Shown piece by piece: positions 7,135-15,139 of a DNA stretch of 16,132 nucleotides. Position numbers and translations under genes: made by a program. The stretch covers positions 1 through 16,132 of the forward strand of contig DAOOJE010000051.1 in assembly GCA_035384965.1 (NCBI GenBank). Reading direction: 5' to 3'. Origin of the DNA: JAAYVZ01 sp035384965 (GTDB lineage: Bacteria > Acidobacteriota > Thermoanaerobaculia > Thermoanaerobaculales > Thermoanaerobaculaceae). Positions within the stretch are counted from its first letter, which is position 1. Every line of letters begins with the position of its first letter. A model generated the notes under the pieces. It had not been told where the DNA came from, ran no database searches, and saw only the letters and a list, made by a program, of their open reading frames with translations.

Positions 7135-8394
7135 TCAGCCGCGCAGGCAATCCACGGGAGCGAGGCGGGCGGCGGAAATGGACGGGAACAGCCCGGCGAA
7201 GAGCCCTGTGCCGACGGCGAAGCCGACGCCCAGGAGCAGGCCGAGCGGCGACAGCGGCAGGCCGGCCTCGAACTGCGAGGACGCCAGCGCCGTGATGCCG
7301 AGCGCCATGGCGCAGCCCACGCACGCTCCGAGCACCGAGAGCGTGGTCGACTCGACGAGGAACTGCAGCATGATCGAGCGGTCGGAGGCGCCAATGGCCT
7401 TGCGGAGGCCGATCTCGAAGAGACGCTCGGCGAGGGAGATCTTCATCACCGAGTAGATGCCGACCCCGCCCACCAGCAACGAGATGGCGGCAATCGACGC
7501 GAGCACGATCGACATGTTGCGCAGCAGGTCCCCGACGCGCTCGCGCGCCTTGACCATCTCCTCGGCCACGTTCTCGATCTCGAAGTCGCCCACACCGCGG
7601 TGCGCCCGCCGCATGAGCCGCTCCACCTCGGCCTTGACGAGCCCCAGGTTGTCGAGGTCTTCGGTCTTGACCGAAAGGTAGCTCACCGACTCGCCCCCCT
7701 CGAGGTAGGTGCGGTACGTCGCCAGCGGCACCAGCACGCCCTGCATCTCGCGGCGGAGGAACTCCTCCTGGACGATGTCGTTGCCGATCCGCGCCTCGAC
7801 GCCGATGATGCGGAAGATGCCGTCGCCGACCCGCAGGTCCTTGCCGACGGGGTCCTGGCTGCCGTACAGCACCGTGGCGAGCTCGCAGCCGATGACCGCG
7901 ACGCGGCGGCGCTCCTGCTCGTCCCCGGTGTCGAACCAGCGCCCGGCCTTGACCGAGCGGTTGTGGACGTCGGCGTACGAGCGGGTCACGCCGTAGATCC
8001 GGGCCTTGCGCTCCACGCCGTTGCCGCGCACCACTTCCTCGCGCAGCCGCGTGCCGGCCACGTGCTGCAGCCGCTCGGCGCCCCCGGAGAGCACTTCGAG
8101 GTCCCGCACCGACATGCCGCGCGACCGGGTGAGCTTCTTGCGCTCGAGCAGGTCGGTCGGGGCCTGCTGCGAGATGTAGAGCACGCCGTCGAAGCCGAGC
8201 GTGGCCGCGCCTTCCCAGATCACCGCCTTGAGCCCCTCCATCATCGTCACCATGACGATGACCGAGGCTGTCCCCAGCATCACGCCGATGAACGTCAAGG
8301 CCGAGCGCAGCTTGTGCGCCCACACCTCGCCGAGCGAGGTGCGTACAGCTTCTCCGAGGCTCCCGGGCAGCGACAGCGTTCTGGCAGCGTTCAT
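7135..8394 (-). CDS. MacB/FtsX-type ABC transporter permease (second permease)
   Basis: This 419-aa permease has the MacB topology. Membrane helix 1 is at about 31-53, a large extracytoplasmic MacB core domain at 55-290, and three helices lie near 293-317, 346-370 and 384-404. The coupling-helix motif FEIGLRKAIGA (326-336) and the C-terminal motif FPSISAARLAPVDCLRG (403-419) are clear. That last motif departs from the usual FPAxRAARLDPVxALR, with Ala-Pro replacing Asp-Pro. There is no fused ATPase. It likely pairs with the preceding permease and the separate ATPase to export a substrate or extract it from the periplasmic side. The ATG at 8394 overlaps the stop of the first permease by one base (TGATG). 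It is the last gene of the operon. Confidence 0.92.
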   Translation of the reverse strand: MNAARTLSLPGSLGEAVRTSLGEVWAHKLRSALTFIGVMLGTASVIVMVTMMEGLKAVIWEGAATLGFDGVLYISQQAPTDLLERKKLTRSRGMSVRDLEVLSGGAERLQHVAGTRLREEVVRGNGVERKARIYGVTRSYADVHNRSVKAGRWFDTGDEQERRRVAVIGCELATVLYGSQDPVGKDLRVGDGIFRIIGVEARIGNDIVQEEFLRREMQGVLVPLATYRTYLEGGESVSYLSVKTEDLDNLGLVKAEVERLMRRAHRGVGDFEIENVAEEMVKARERVGDLLRNMSIVLASIAAISLLVGGVGIYSVMKISLAERLFEIGLRKAIGASDRSIMLQFLVESTTLSVLGACVGCAMALGITALASSQFEAGLPLSPLGLLLGVGFAVGTGLFAGLFPSISAARLAPVDCLRG

Positions 8395-9619
8395 CACTCG
8401 CACCTCAGGGCGACGACCGGGTCGAGGCGGGCTGCCCGCACCGCCGGAAACATCCCGAACAGCAACCCCACCAGGGTGGCGAGCGAGAGCGCCGCCACCA
8501 CCATCCCGGAGGTCAGCACCGCCGGCTGCCGCAGCGCCGCGGCGATGGCGTGCACGAAGCCGATCCCAAGGCCCAGCCCCACGACCCCGCCGAAGCCGGT
8601 CACGACCACGCTCTCGACCAGGAACTGCAGGGCGATCTGCCACCCCTTGGCGCCGATCGCCTTGCGCACGCCGACCTCGCGAATGCGCTCCTGGAACGAG
8701 GCGAGGAGGATGTTGGCGACGACGATCCCACCCACGATGATCGAAATGAGCCCGCAGACCAGGAACGTGAGGTCGTACACACGGTCCTGTTGCGCCATTT
8801 CGGACAGCCGGCTCTGGCGGTCGTAGACCTCGAAGTCCTCCACGCCGTGGCGGGCGCGCAGCAGCCGCCTGAGAGCCGGGATCGCCTCCTTGTAGGCTTC
8901 GACAGAGACGAGGCGCACGCCGATCGAGCCGATGCGATCGGAGCCCGAGCCGACCTGGCGGGCGAGCATGGCCGTGGCCGGCACCAGGATGAGCTCGTTC
9001 ATCCAGCGCAAGGCGTTGTGGTTGCCACCGCCGAAGAAGAACTCGCGCGGCTTCATGACCCCCGCTACCTGGTAGGGCTGGCCGCCGAGGCGCAGCGTCT
9101 TGCCGACCGGGTCGCCGGTGCCGAAGAACTCGCGCGCACGGTCGGCGCCCAGCACGCACACGGCGGAAGCGGACGCCATGTCGTCGTCGGAGAGGAACCG
9201 CCCGCGCTCGATCTGCAGCTCGTGCAGCTCGGCGTAGCGGGGACCGACGCCGGACACCCGGTACACCGCCTCGGCGACGGTCGAGTGCACGAGCAGTCTC
9301 CGGGAGACGTCGGGTTCCACGAGGTCGAACCCCGGGATCGCGGCGCGGATCGCCGCCACGTCCTCGAGGGTGAGGCCGGGGCTGGCCCTCTCCCTCGCCG
9401 AGGCCCGCACGGTTTCGATCGGTTTCGGGTAGACCATCCCCTTGAGCACTCCGCCCGACTCCGCGTAGTACTTGAGGCTCTGAGCCTTGCCGCCGGCAAT
9501 GAGCCCCATCGTGGCGACCACCGAGGCGACGCCCAGCGTCACGCCCAGGGTCTGCAACGCGGTGCGCCCGGTGTGGGCGCGCACCTCGGCCCAGCCGTCG
9601 GCCACCGCCTCGAAGATGT

Positions 9620-9623
<4 letters not shown>
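8394..9623 (-). CDS. MacB/FtsX-type ABC transporter permease (first permease)
   Basis: The 409-aa product has helix 1 at about 20-44, a MacB-type periplasmic domain at 45-280, and helices near 284-309, 333-362 and 372-392. The motif REVGVRKAIGA (315-325) should contact the ATPase. The C-terminus, FPAVRAARLDPVVALRCE (392-409), fits the family consensus closely. The periplasmic domain has an unusual FFFGGGNHNALRW segment near 195-207, possibly a substrate or adaptor contact. Together with the second permease it would form an asymmetric pair, as LolC and LolE do, rather than the MacB homodimer. The ATG at 9623 overlaps the ATPase stop as ATGA. The substrate is unknown; drugs, peptides, glycolipids and lipoproteins are all handled by relatives. 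Confidence 0.93.
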
Positions 9624-10312
<689 letters not shown>

Positions 10313-10314
10313 GA

Positions 10315-11505
10315 TCAGCGCTCCCTTCTCGTCGGCCTGGTGGGATCCTCGAGCGCGACCTCCTCGCCCGGCGTCAGCCCGGCCACGACCTGAACCCTGG
10401 CGAGCGACGCCAGCCCGGTCTCCACCCTGCGCTCCTCGAAGCGCTGCTTCCACGCCTCGCGCGGGTCGGGGGTGGCCTTCGGTTCCGGCTTGCTCGCGCC
10501 GTCGGTCCGGGGCGTCGTGGCCTTGCGCACGTACACCACGTCGCCGTCGTCGCGGCGGAACACCGCCTCGACGGGGACCGCCAGCACACCCTCGGCGCGC
10601 TCGCCCTTGATCGAGATGTTGGCGGTCATGCCGGTGCGCAGCTCCTTCCCCTGGGCGTCGAGCGCGATCTCCACGTCGAACACCTTGACCTGCTCGGCCA
10701 GTCGCGCGGCGGGTGCGATGCGCGCCACCTTGCCGGCGAACCGCACCTTCGGGTACGCGTCCAGGCTCACCGTGACCGGCGCGCCGAGGCGCACCTTGCC
10801 GATGTCCACCTCGTTGACGCCCGCCTTCACGAGCATCGTCGAGATGTCGGCGATGGTGGCGATGACCGTGCCGGCGTTGAACGACCCGGCGCCGGTGACC
10901 GCCTCGCCGAGTTCGACGGGGCGGCGGATCACCACACCGTCCATCGGCGCGGTGATGTTCACGAGCTGGCTGACGTTGGCCGTGATCGGCACCCCGGAAG
11001 ACTGCACGATGTGGCTCTTCTCGCGCGCCGCCTCGAGCGCCTCCTGGGCGGTGCGGAAGCGGGTTTCCGCATCACGGTGGGCCTCGATCGACAGCAGGCC
11101 GGCGCGGAGCAGCTCTCCCTTGGCGGCGTAGTCCTTCTGTGCGGCGGAAAACTCGATCTCGGCCTGGTTCACCGAGCGGCGCACGGTCGCGAGCGTCTGC
11201 GCCTGGTTGACGTCGGGCTCCACCGCGGCGAGGAGCTGCCCCTTGCGGACCACGTCGCCCTCGCGCACCGGCAGCTCGACGAGCTTGCCGGAGAGCCCCG
11301 ACTTGACGTCCACCTTGATGCCGGGCTCCACCGTGCCGACCTCGAGCACCTCGACCTGCACCTCGGCCGCCTCGACCCTGGCGATCGGGACGTCGTCCTT
11401 CTTCGTGTCGCCCTCGCCGTTGCCGCGCCGGGTGGCCAGCGCCACCGTCGCACCCACCACCGCCACCGCCACCACCACGATCACCCAGATGCGCTTGCGT
11501 GCCAT
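10315..11505 (-). CDS. MacA-like periplasmic adaptor (HlyD/RND membrane-fusion family)
   Basis: The 396-aa protein has an uncleaved membrane anchor at residues 5-25, preceded by MARKR. The order of domains is MacA-like: a first lipoyl half with GKLVELPVREGDVVRKGQ (73-90), an alpha-helical hairpin at about 100-165, and a second lipoyl half with ITAPMDGVVIRRPVELGE (184-201). A beta-barrel (about 225-300) and a membrane-proximal domain follow. A charged, proline-containing insert at about 328-358 interrupts the last domain. The ATG at 11505 has GGAGG six bases upstream. It should link the inner-membrane exporter to an outer-membrane channel. No TolC homologue is in the window, so the channel must be encoded elsewhere. 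It is the first gene of the exporter operon and lies divergent to the sigma-factor operon. Confidence 0.93.
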   Translation of the reverse strand: MARKRIWVIVVVAVAVVGATVALATRRGNGEGDTKKDDVPIARVEAAEVQVEVLEVGTVEPGIKVDVKSGLSGKLVELPVREGDVVRKGQLLAAVEPDVNQAQTLATVRRSVNQAEIEFSAAQKDYAAKGELLRAGLLSIEAHRDAETRFRTAQEALEAAREKSHIVQSSGVPITANVSQLVNITAPMDGVVIRRPVELGEAVTGAGSFNAGTVIATIADISTMLVKAGVNEVDIGKVRLGAPVTVSLDAYPKVRFAGKVARIAPAARLAEQVKVFDVEIALDAQGKELRTGMTANISIKGERAEGVLAVPVEAVFRRDDGDVVYVRKATTPRTDGASKPEPKATPDPREAWKQRFEERRVETGLASLARVQVVAGLTPGEEVALEDPTRPTRRER

Positions 11506-11586
11506 CGGAGTCCTCCGTGCCTGCAACCGCTACTACGCGCCACGGCCTCGGACGGTTCGCGGTCCCCTGCCGGGTCGCACCCGAGG

Positions 11587-11617
11587 GGTATGCTTCGATC
11601 GTGGGCAGCGCTGTCAA
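11587..11617 (-). promoter_or_regulatory. Candidate promoter for the exporter operon
   Basis: On the minus strand a perfect TTGACA (11612-11617) is followed, 19 nt later, by CATACC (11587-11592), a poor -10. Transcription would run into the adaptor gene with a leader of roughly 75 nt. The -35 is good but the spacing and -10 are weak, which suggests a low or activator-dependent promoter. It overlaps the ECF-type element on the other strand. Confidence 0.35.
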
Positions 11618-11640
11618 CCTGGCGAGCCGCCGCGCGTCAT
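11612..11640 (+). promoter_or_regulatory. Candidate ECF-type promoter of the sigma-factor operon
   Basis: TGTCAAC (11612-11618) and CGTCAT (11635-11640) are separated by exactly 16 nt. AAC at -35, CGT at -10 and this spacing are the general layout of ECF sigma promoters, for example TGAAAC-N16-CGTA for sigma-W. Transcription would start near 11646-11648, right at or just before the ATG at 11648. Autoregulation by the encoded sigma is the natural inference. Confidence 0.4.
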
Positions 11641-11647
11641 ACCCGGC

Positions 11648-12250
11648 ATGGCGAGCCCGTTCCCGCTCCCGGCGCAGCGAGACGAGATGGACGACGCGGA
11701 GCTGATCGTTCGTGCCCAGCGCGGCGACGTGGAGGCCGCCACCGAGCTGCTGAAGCGGCACGACCTGCTCGTGCATCGCATTTGCCGGCGGCTGCTACCG
11801 GCCGGGGAGGACGTCGAGGCGGCGGTCCAGGAGACGCTGCTCCGGGCGCTGCGAAGCCTGCCGCGCTACGCCGGGGCCGGTAGCTTCGCGGGGTGGCTGG
11901 CGGCGATCGCCACCAACTACTGCCGCGACCGGCTGCGCCGGCGGAACCTGGTGCCGTTCCAGCCGCTCGAGGCCGGCACGGAGAACGACCCGGATCCGCT
12001 CGCGGTCGTGCCGGCCGCGGAGCCGAGCCCCGAGAGGGCGACGATGGCGCGCCAGGCGGTGGCGCGGCTGCGGCGCGAACTGGCGAAACTGCCGGCGCGC
12101 CAGAAGGAGGTCTTTTCCCTGCGCTTCTTCTCGGGCCTCGATCTCGAGGGGATCGCTCGCGCCCTCGGGGTTGACGTGGGGACCGTCAAGACACACCTGC
12201 ACCGCGCCGTGCACCGCCTGCGCGCCGCGGTCGAGGAGGCAATGCCATGA
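11648..12250 (+). CDS. ECF (extracytoplasmic function) RNA polymerase sigma factor
   Basis: The 200-aa protein is a group 4 sigma-70 factor with only regions 2 and 4. Region 2 spans about 17-100, with AELIVRAQRGD, the -10 recognition helix around DVEAAVQETLLRALRSLPRY (55-74), and AGWLAAIATNYCRDRLRRR. Region 4 spans about 135-192, with LPARQKEVFSLRFF and the helix-turn-helix GLDLEGIARALGVDVGTVKTHL (163-184). A linker of about 35 residues joins them. The start is uncertain: ATG 11648 has no Shine-Dalgarno but fits a leaderless start from the ECF-like promoter. ATG 11687, with a weak GAG, would give 187 aa and the more usual MDDAELI beginning. Its stop overlaps the anti-sigma start (ATGA), so the regulator pair is translationally coupled. 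Confidence 0.92.
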   Translation: MASPFPLPAQRDEMDDAELIVRAQRGDVEAATELLKRHDLLVHRICRRLLPAGEDVEAAVQETLLRALRSLPRYAGAGSFAGWLAAIATNYCRDRLRRRNLVPFQPLEAGTENDPDPLAVVPAAEPSPERATMARQAVARLRRELAKLPARQKEVFSLRFFSGLDLEGIARALGVDVGTVKTHLHRAVHRLRAAVEEAMP

Positions 12251-12696
12251 GCGCTCAACACCTTGCAGACGACGAGCTGGATTGCGTGCTGTGCGGCGAG
12301 GCGCTGCCGGCCGAGCGGGAGGCCCACCTGCAGAGCTGCGTCGCCTGCCGGCGACGGCGCGACGCCTTCCTCGGCGTGGTGGCCGAGGCGGCCTCCGAGG
12401 ACCCCGACGAGACGACGAGGGCGCGTGTGCGCGAGGCGGCGCTGACGGCGTGGCAGGCTCGCCCCGCTGTGCACTGGTGGCGGTGGGCGGCGGCCGCGGC
12501 GGCGGTCGTGGGGCTGGGGGTGCTGCCGCTCGTGCGCAACCACCGCGTGGACACGCGGCCGATCAATGCGGAAACGGTGCTGGCCGAGGTCGACGCCGCG
12601 CTGGCGCGCGACCCGCTGGCCGTCTTCGCCTCCACGGACCTCGTGGAGGCGATCGCGCCGGTCGACGACACGACCGGAGAAGGGAGCAACTCATGA
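12247..12696 (+). CDS. Membrane-anchored zinc-finger anti-sigma factor
   Basis: The 149-aa protein has the layout of a ZAS-type anti-sigma factor. The cytoplasmic N-terminus carries His27, Cys31 and Cys34 (H-x3-C-x2-C), plus Cys13 and Cys16 as possible further ligands. One membrane helix follows at about 78-96, after a WWRW belt. The 50-residue outer tail is acidic and has no known sensor fold. It should hold the sigma factor inactive at the membrane until an envelope signal, through proteolysis or a conformational change, releases it. GAGGAGG lies seven bases before the ATG. It overlaps the sigma stop at the 5' end and the first Spy-like gene at the 3' end, both as ATGA. The assignment rests on motif plus position; overall sequence conservation in this family is low. 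Confidence 0.88.
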   Translation: MSAQHLADDELDCVLCGEALPAEREAHLQSCVACRRRRDAFLGVVAEAASEDPDETTRARVREAALTAWQARPAVHWWRWAAAAAAVVGLGVLPLVRNHRVDTRPINAETVLAEVDAALARDPLAVFASTDLVEAIAPVDDTTGEGSNS

Positions 12697-13175
12697 CCAG
12701 GCAGGCGACGGTGTGGACGCTCGCCGGCCTCCTGCTGCTCGTCGCGGCCGGCGCGTGGGCGCAAGGGCCGGCGCTGCCGCCGGGGAAGTGGTGGGAGCGG
12801 CCGAGAGTCGCCCAGGAACTGGGGCTGACCGCCGAGCAGAAGCAGAAGCTGGAAGGCGCCAGCCTCGAGAGCGCGCGGGTAATGATCGACCTCAAGGCGG
12901 CAGTGGAAAAGGCCGAGCTCGACCTCAAGGCAGTCGGCGACGCCGACACCCTCGACCCGCGGGCGGCGCGGGAGGCGTTCGCGGCGTTGCAGCAGGCCCG
13001 CATGCGCCTCGAGAGCGAGCGTTTCGAACTGCTGATCAAGGTGCGGCAAGTGCTCACCCGCGAGCAGTGGGTGCGGTTGCGGGAGTTGACGAGAGAGGCG
13101 CTGCGCGAGCGTATCGAGGAGCGGCCGGAAGGTGCGCGGCCGCTCCCGAACCGCCCGCTGCGGCGCAGGTTCTGA
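12693..13175 (+). CDS. Exported Spy/CpxP-like LTxxQ protein 1
   Basis: The 160-aa protein has a cleavable signal peptide: hydrophobic residues 8-22 and a likely cut after Ala23 in GAWA-Q. The mature part is almost all amphipathic helix. It has two LTxxQ motifs, LTAEQ at 45-49 and LTREQ at 121-125, the hallmark of the Spy/CpxP/ZraP group. The C-terminus is Arg/Pro-rich. In E. coli such proteins act as periplasmic chaperones and feedback inhibitors of envelope-stress signalling; a similar role here is inferred. It contains neither cysteine nor histidine, so the common automatic label 'heavy metal sensor' has no support. The ATG at 12693 overlaps the anti-sigma stop (ATGA), with AGGGAG six bases upstream. 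Confidence 0.85.
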   Translation: MTRQATVWTLAGLLLLVAAGAWAQGPALPPGKWWERPRVAQELGLTAEQKQKLEGASLESARVMIDLKAAVEKAELDLKAVGDADTLDPRAAREAFAALQQARMRLESERFELLIKVRQVLTREQWVRLRELTREALRERIEERPEGARPLPNRPLRRRF

Positions 13176-13206
13176 CCACGATGACCTCGAGAAAGGGAGG
13201 GAGATC

Positions 13207-13740
13207 ATGAAGAAACTGGTATTGACCGTACTGGCGGTGGCCCTGGCCGGCGGCGCCTGGGCCCAGATCCCGGCCGTCGACCTCAGCGAGATGGCGCTGG
13301 CCATCCAGCCGATGGGTGCGGGCGAGGGGCCTAACGGCCCGGCGCCGGCCGCCCCGCGGCCCAAGGAGGTTGTGACGCGCTTTCTGGCGCTCACGCCCGA
13401 GCAGGTGGCGGGTTGGGAGGCGCTGCTCACCACGCTCGAGTCGACGGTGAAGCCGCTTCTCCAGCACATCGCCGCCAACGAACGCCAGCTCGCCGAGCTG
13501 CTCAAGCAGCCCAACCCCGACCCGGCGGCGATCGGCAACCTCATCCTCGCCAACCGGGCTCTGCGGGAAGAGATCCGTGCCGCGCAGGAAACTTACGTGA
13601 CCGGTTTCGAGGCGCTGCTCACCCAGGAGCAGAAGGAGAAGCTCGCCTTCATCCGCCGGGCCGACCGCGTCCAGCCGATCATCCCGGCGTTCAGGGCGCT
13701 GGCGCTGCTGCCGCCGCCGGAGCCGCAGCCGCAGCAGTAG
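13207..13740 (+). CDS. Exported Spy/CpxP-like LTxxQ protein 2
   Basis: The 177-aa product starts MKKLVLTVLAVALAGGAWAQ, a signal peptide with likely cleavage after Ala19. The AWA-Q junction is the same as in the preceding gene. A Gly/Pro/Ala-rich linker (36-52) is followed by a helical domain with LTPEQ at 62-66 and LTQEQ at 138-142. The tail PPPEPQPQQ is proline-rich. The two genes look like divergent paralogues with shared signal peptide and motif spacing (76 residues apart in both). It has one histidine and no cysteine, so metal binding is unlikely. GGGAGGGAG lies directly upstream of the ATG. It is the last gene of the sigma operon. A chaperone or envelope-sensing role is inferred from the family. 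Confidence 0.83.
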   Translation: MKKLVLTVLAVALAGGAWAQIPAVDLSEMALAIQPMGAGEGPNGPAPAAPRPKEVVTRFLALTPEQVAGWEALLTTLESTVKPLLQHIAANERQLAELLKQPNPDPAAIGNLILANRALREEIRAAQETYVTGFEALLTQEQKEKLAFIRRADRVQPIIPAFRALALLPPPEPQPQQ

Positions 13741-13763
13741 CCGGATCGAGCCGGCGCATATCG

Positions 13764-13791
13764 CGAGGGCGACCTTCCGGGGCCGCCCTCG
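13764..13791. terminator. Hairpin between convergent operons
   Basis: CGAGGGCG (13764-13771) and CGCCCTCG (13784-13791) form a perfect 8-bp stem with a 12-nt loop. It lies 23 nt past the stop of the second Spy-like gene, inside the 79-bp gap facing the end of the alanyl-tRNA editing gene. The plus strand continues TCGTGTCTA, a weak T-tract; the minus strand has none. It probably ends the sigma operon and may serve both directions. Confidence 0.55.
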
Positions 13792-13819
13792 TCGTGTCTA
13801 CCGCCCCCGGCCGCACCGG

Positions 13820-15010
13820 TCAGCTCCCGGCCGCCCGGCGGACGAGGTCGACCGCCGCCTCGCGCCGGGCCAGGCTGCCAGCCTTGCCCTGCACGAGCCG
13901 GCCGCCGCCCCCGCCCTTGCCTGCCAGCAGGTCTAGCACCTGCCGGCCGAGCGCCGGCACGTCGACGGGGCAGCTCTCGCCGGCCGCCAGCACCACGAGG
14001 TGGGTCTCGCCGCGCGAGGCGGTGAGCAGGACCGCCTTCGCAGGGGCGGCGGCCACCACGGCACGGGCGAGCTTCTGAAGGAACGGGCCGTCGGCCCCGT
14101 CGAAGTGTGCCTCGACGACGCGCTCCGGCGAGGCAGCCAGTCCGGCGGCACGCGCCTCGGCCACCTGCTCCTCGAGCTGCCGCACTCGCCGCTGCGCGCC
14201 CCCCAGTTGCTCGAGCTTGAGCCGGGCGATGTCGACGAGCTCGTCGTCGCCGGTGTCGAGCACGGTGCGGAGCGCGGCGTTGCGCGCCTCGTGGGCGCCC
14301 AGCCGGCGGCGCAGACGGCCCCCGGCCACGAAGAACACCCGTGTCCCCCCGCGCATCGGCTCGGTGTCGACCAGTTTGAGCCCCTCGATCTCGGCCGTCG
14401 AGCGCACGTGCGTGCCGCCACAGGTGTTGAGGTCGATCCCCTCGATCTCCACCAGCCGCAGGTCGCCCGCAAACCCCTCAGGCAGCAGGCGCGAGCGCAC
14501 CGGCAGCGCGGTCGCCTCGGCCGGCGAGACCCGCCTGGCGCGCACCGGCCGGGCGGCCCGGATCTCGGCGGCCACCGCCTCCTCCAGCGCCTCGAGCTGT
14601 GCCGCTGTGAGCGCCGGGACGTCGAGTTCGATGTCGGACAGCACCGGCCCGAGATGAAACGCCGTGGTGCGCCAGCCGAACCGCCCGAGCGCGATAGCGG
14701 TCAGCAGGTGCTGGCCGGTGTGCTGCTGCATGTGGTCGAAGCGCCGCGCCCAGTCCAGACGCACCGTCGCCGGCCCTGGCGGCACCGCCCGGTCCAGCGC
14801 GTGTCGGATGGCTCCCTCGACCTTACGAGTGTCCACGACCCGCGCCTCGCCCAGCCACCCGTGGTCGGCTGGCTGCCCGCCCCCCTCGGGGTAAAGCACC
14901 GTGTCTTCCAGCACCGCCCAGGGCTGTCCCCCCGTTTCGCCGACCTCGACGACCACGGTCTCGAGCTCGGTCCGGTACGGCTCACGCTCGTACGCGAAGA
15001 TCCCGCTCAT
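13820..15010 (-). CDS. Alanyl-tRNA editing protein, long form (AlaX-L)
   Basis: The 396-aa protein resembles the editing and C-terminal parts of alanyl-tRNA synthetase without the catalytic core. It would hydrolyse misacylated tRNA-Ala, mainly Ser-tRNA-Ala. The N-terminal barrel has LEDTVLYPEGGGQPAD (34-49). The zinc/active-site ligands are His97 and His101 in HTGQH, and Cys197 and His201 in CGGTH. A coiled-coil-like stretch (about 255-295) is followed by a DHHA1 domain ending in GKGGGGGR (364-371), which defines the long form. The ATG at 15010 gives the normal N-terminus and has no Shine-Dalgarno. A TACCAT box six bases upstream suggests a leaderless transcript. It is monocistronic, convergent to the sigma operon and divergent from the hydrolase gene. 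Confidence 0.93.
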   Translation of the reverse strand: MSGIFAYEREPYRTELETVVVEVGETGGQPWAVLEDTVLYPEGGGQPADHGWLGEARVVDTRKVEGAIRHALDRAVPPGPATVRLDWARRFDHMQQHTGQHLLTAIALGRFGWRTTAFHLGPVLSDIELDVPALTAAQLEALEEAVAAEIRAARPVRARRVSPAEATALPVRSRLLPEGFAGDLRLVEIEGIDLNTCGGTHVRSTAEIEGLKLVDTEPMRGGTRVFFVAGGRLRRRLGAHEARNAALRTVLDTGDDELVDIARLKLEQLGGAQRRVRQLEEQVAEARAAGLAASPERVVEAHFDGADGPFLQKLARAVVAAAPAKAVLLTASRGETHLVVLAAGESCPVDVPALGRQVLDLLAGKGGGGGRLVQGKAGSLARREAAVDLVRRAAGS

Positions 15011-15016
15011 GCCAGC

Positions 15017-15022
15017 ATGGTA
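15017..15022 (-). promoter_or_regulatory. Candidate leaderless -10 box for the AlaX gene
   Basis: The minus strand reads TACCAT, six bases, then the ATG at 15010. This is the same TAnnnT-N6-ATG spacing seen before the receiver gene at 5691. No -35 match is visible and no ribosome-binding site lies between box and start. Confidence 0.3.
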
Positions 15023-15091
15023 CGCCAGCCCAGCCCGGCAGGATCCGTGGCCCCCTGCGCCGCCGCCGGCAGGTCGGATGCGTTGGCGGGA

Positions 15092-15119
15092 TTGACGTTG
15101 CGGCTGTCTTTGGTACAAC
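15092..15119 (+). promoter_or_regulatory. Sigma-70-type promoter for the alpha/beta hydrolase gene
   Basis: TTGACG (15092-15097) and TACAAC (15114-15119) are 16 nt apart, and TGG directly before the -10 adds an extended -10 element. Transcription would start near 15126. GGGAGG then appears at about 15128-15133 and the GTG start at 15140, so all parts are in the right order and spacing. Confidence 0.55.
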
Positions 15120-15139
15120 GGCAAGCCGGGAGGCGGGCT

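Noticed and set aside
6943..8826. 627-aa plus-strand open frame antisense to the permease genes
   Set aside because: It covers the intergenic gap and parts of two clear permease genes on the other strand. Its composition is that of an antisense shadow, with no recognisable domain.
14000..15139. In-frame upstream extension of the hydrolase
   Set aside because: It is antisense to AlaX. Promoter, ribosome-binding site and signal peptide all place the start at 15140.
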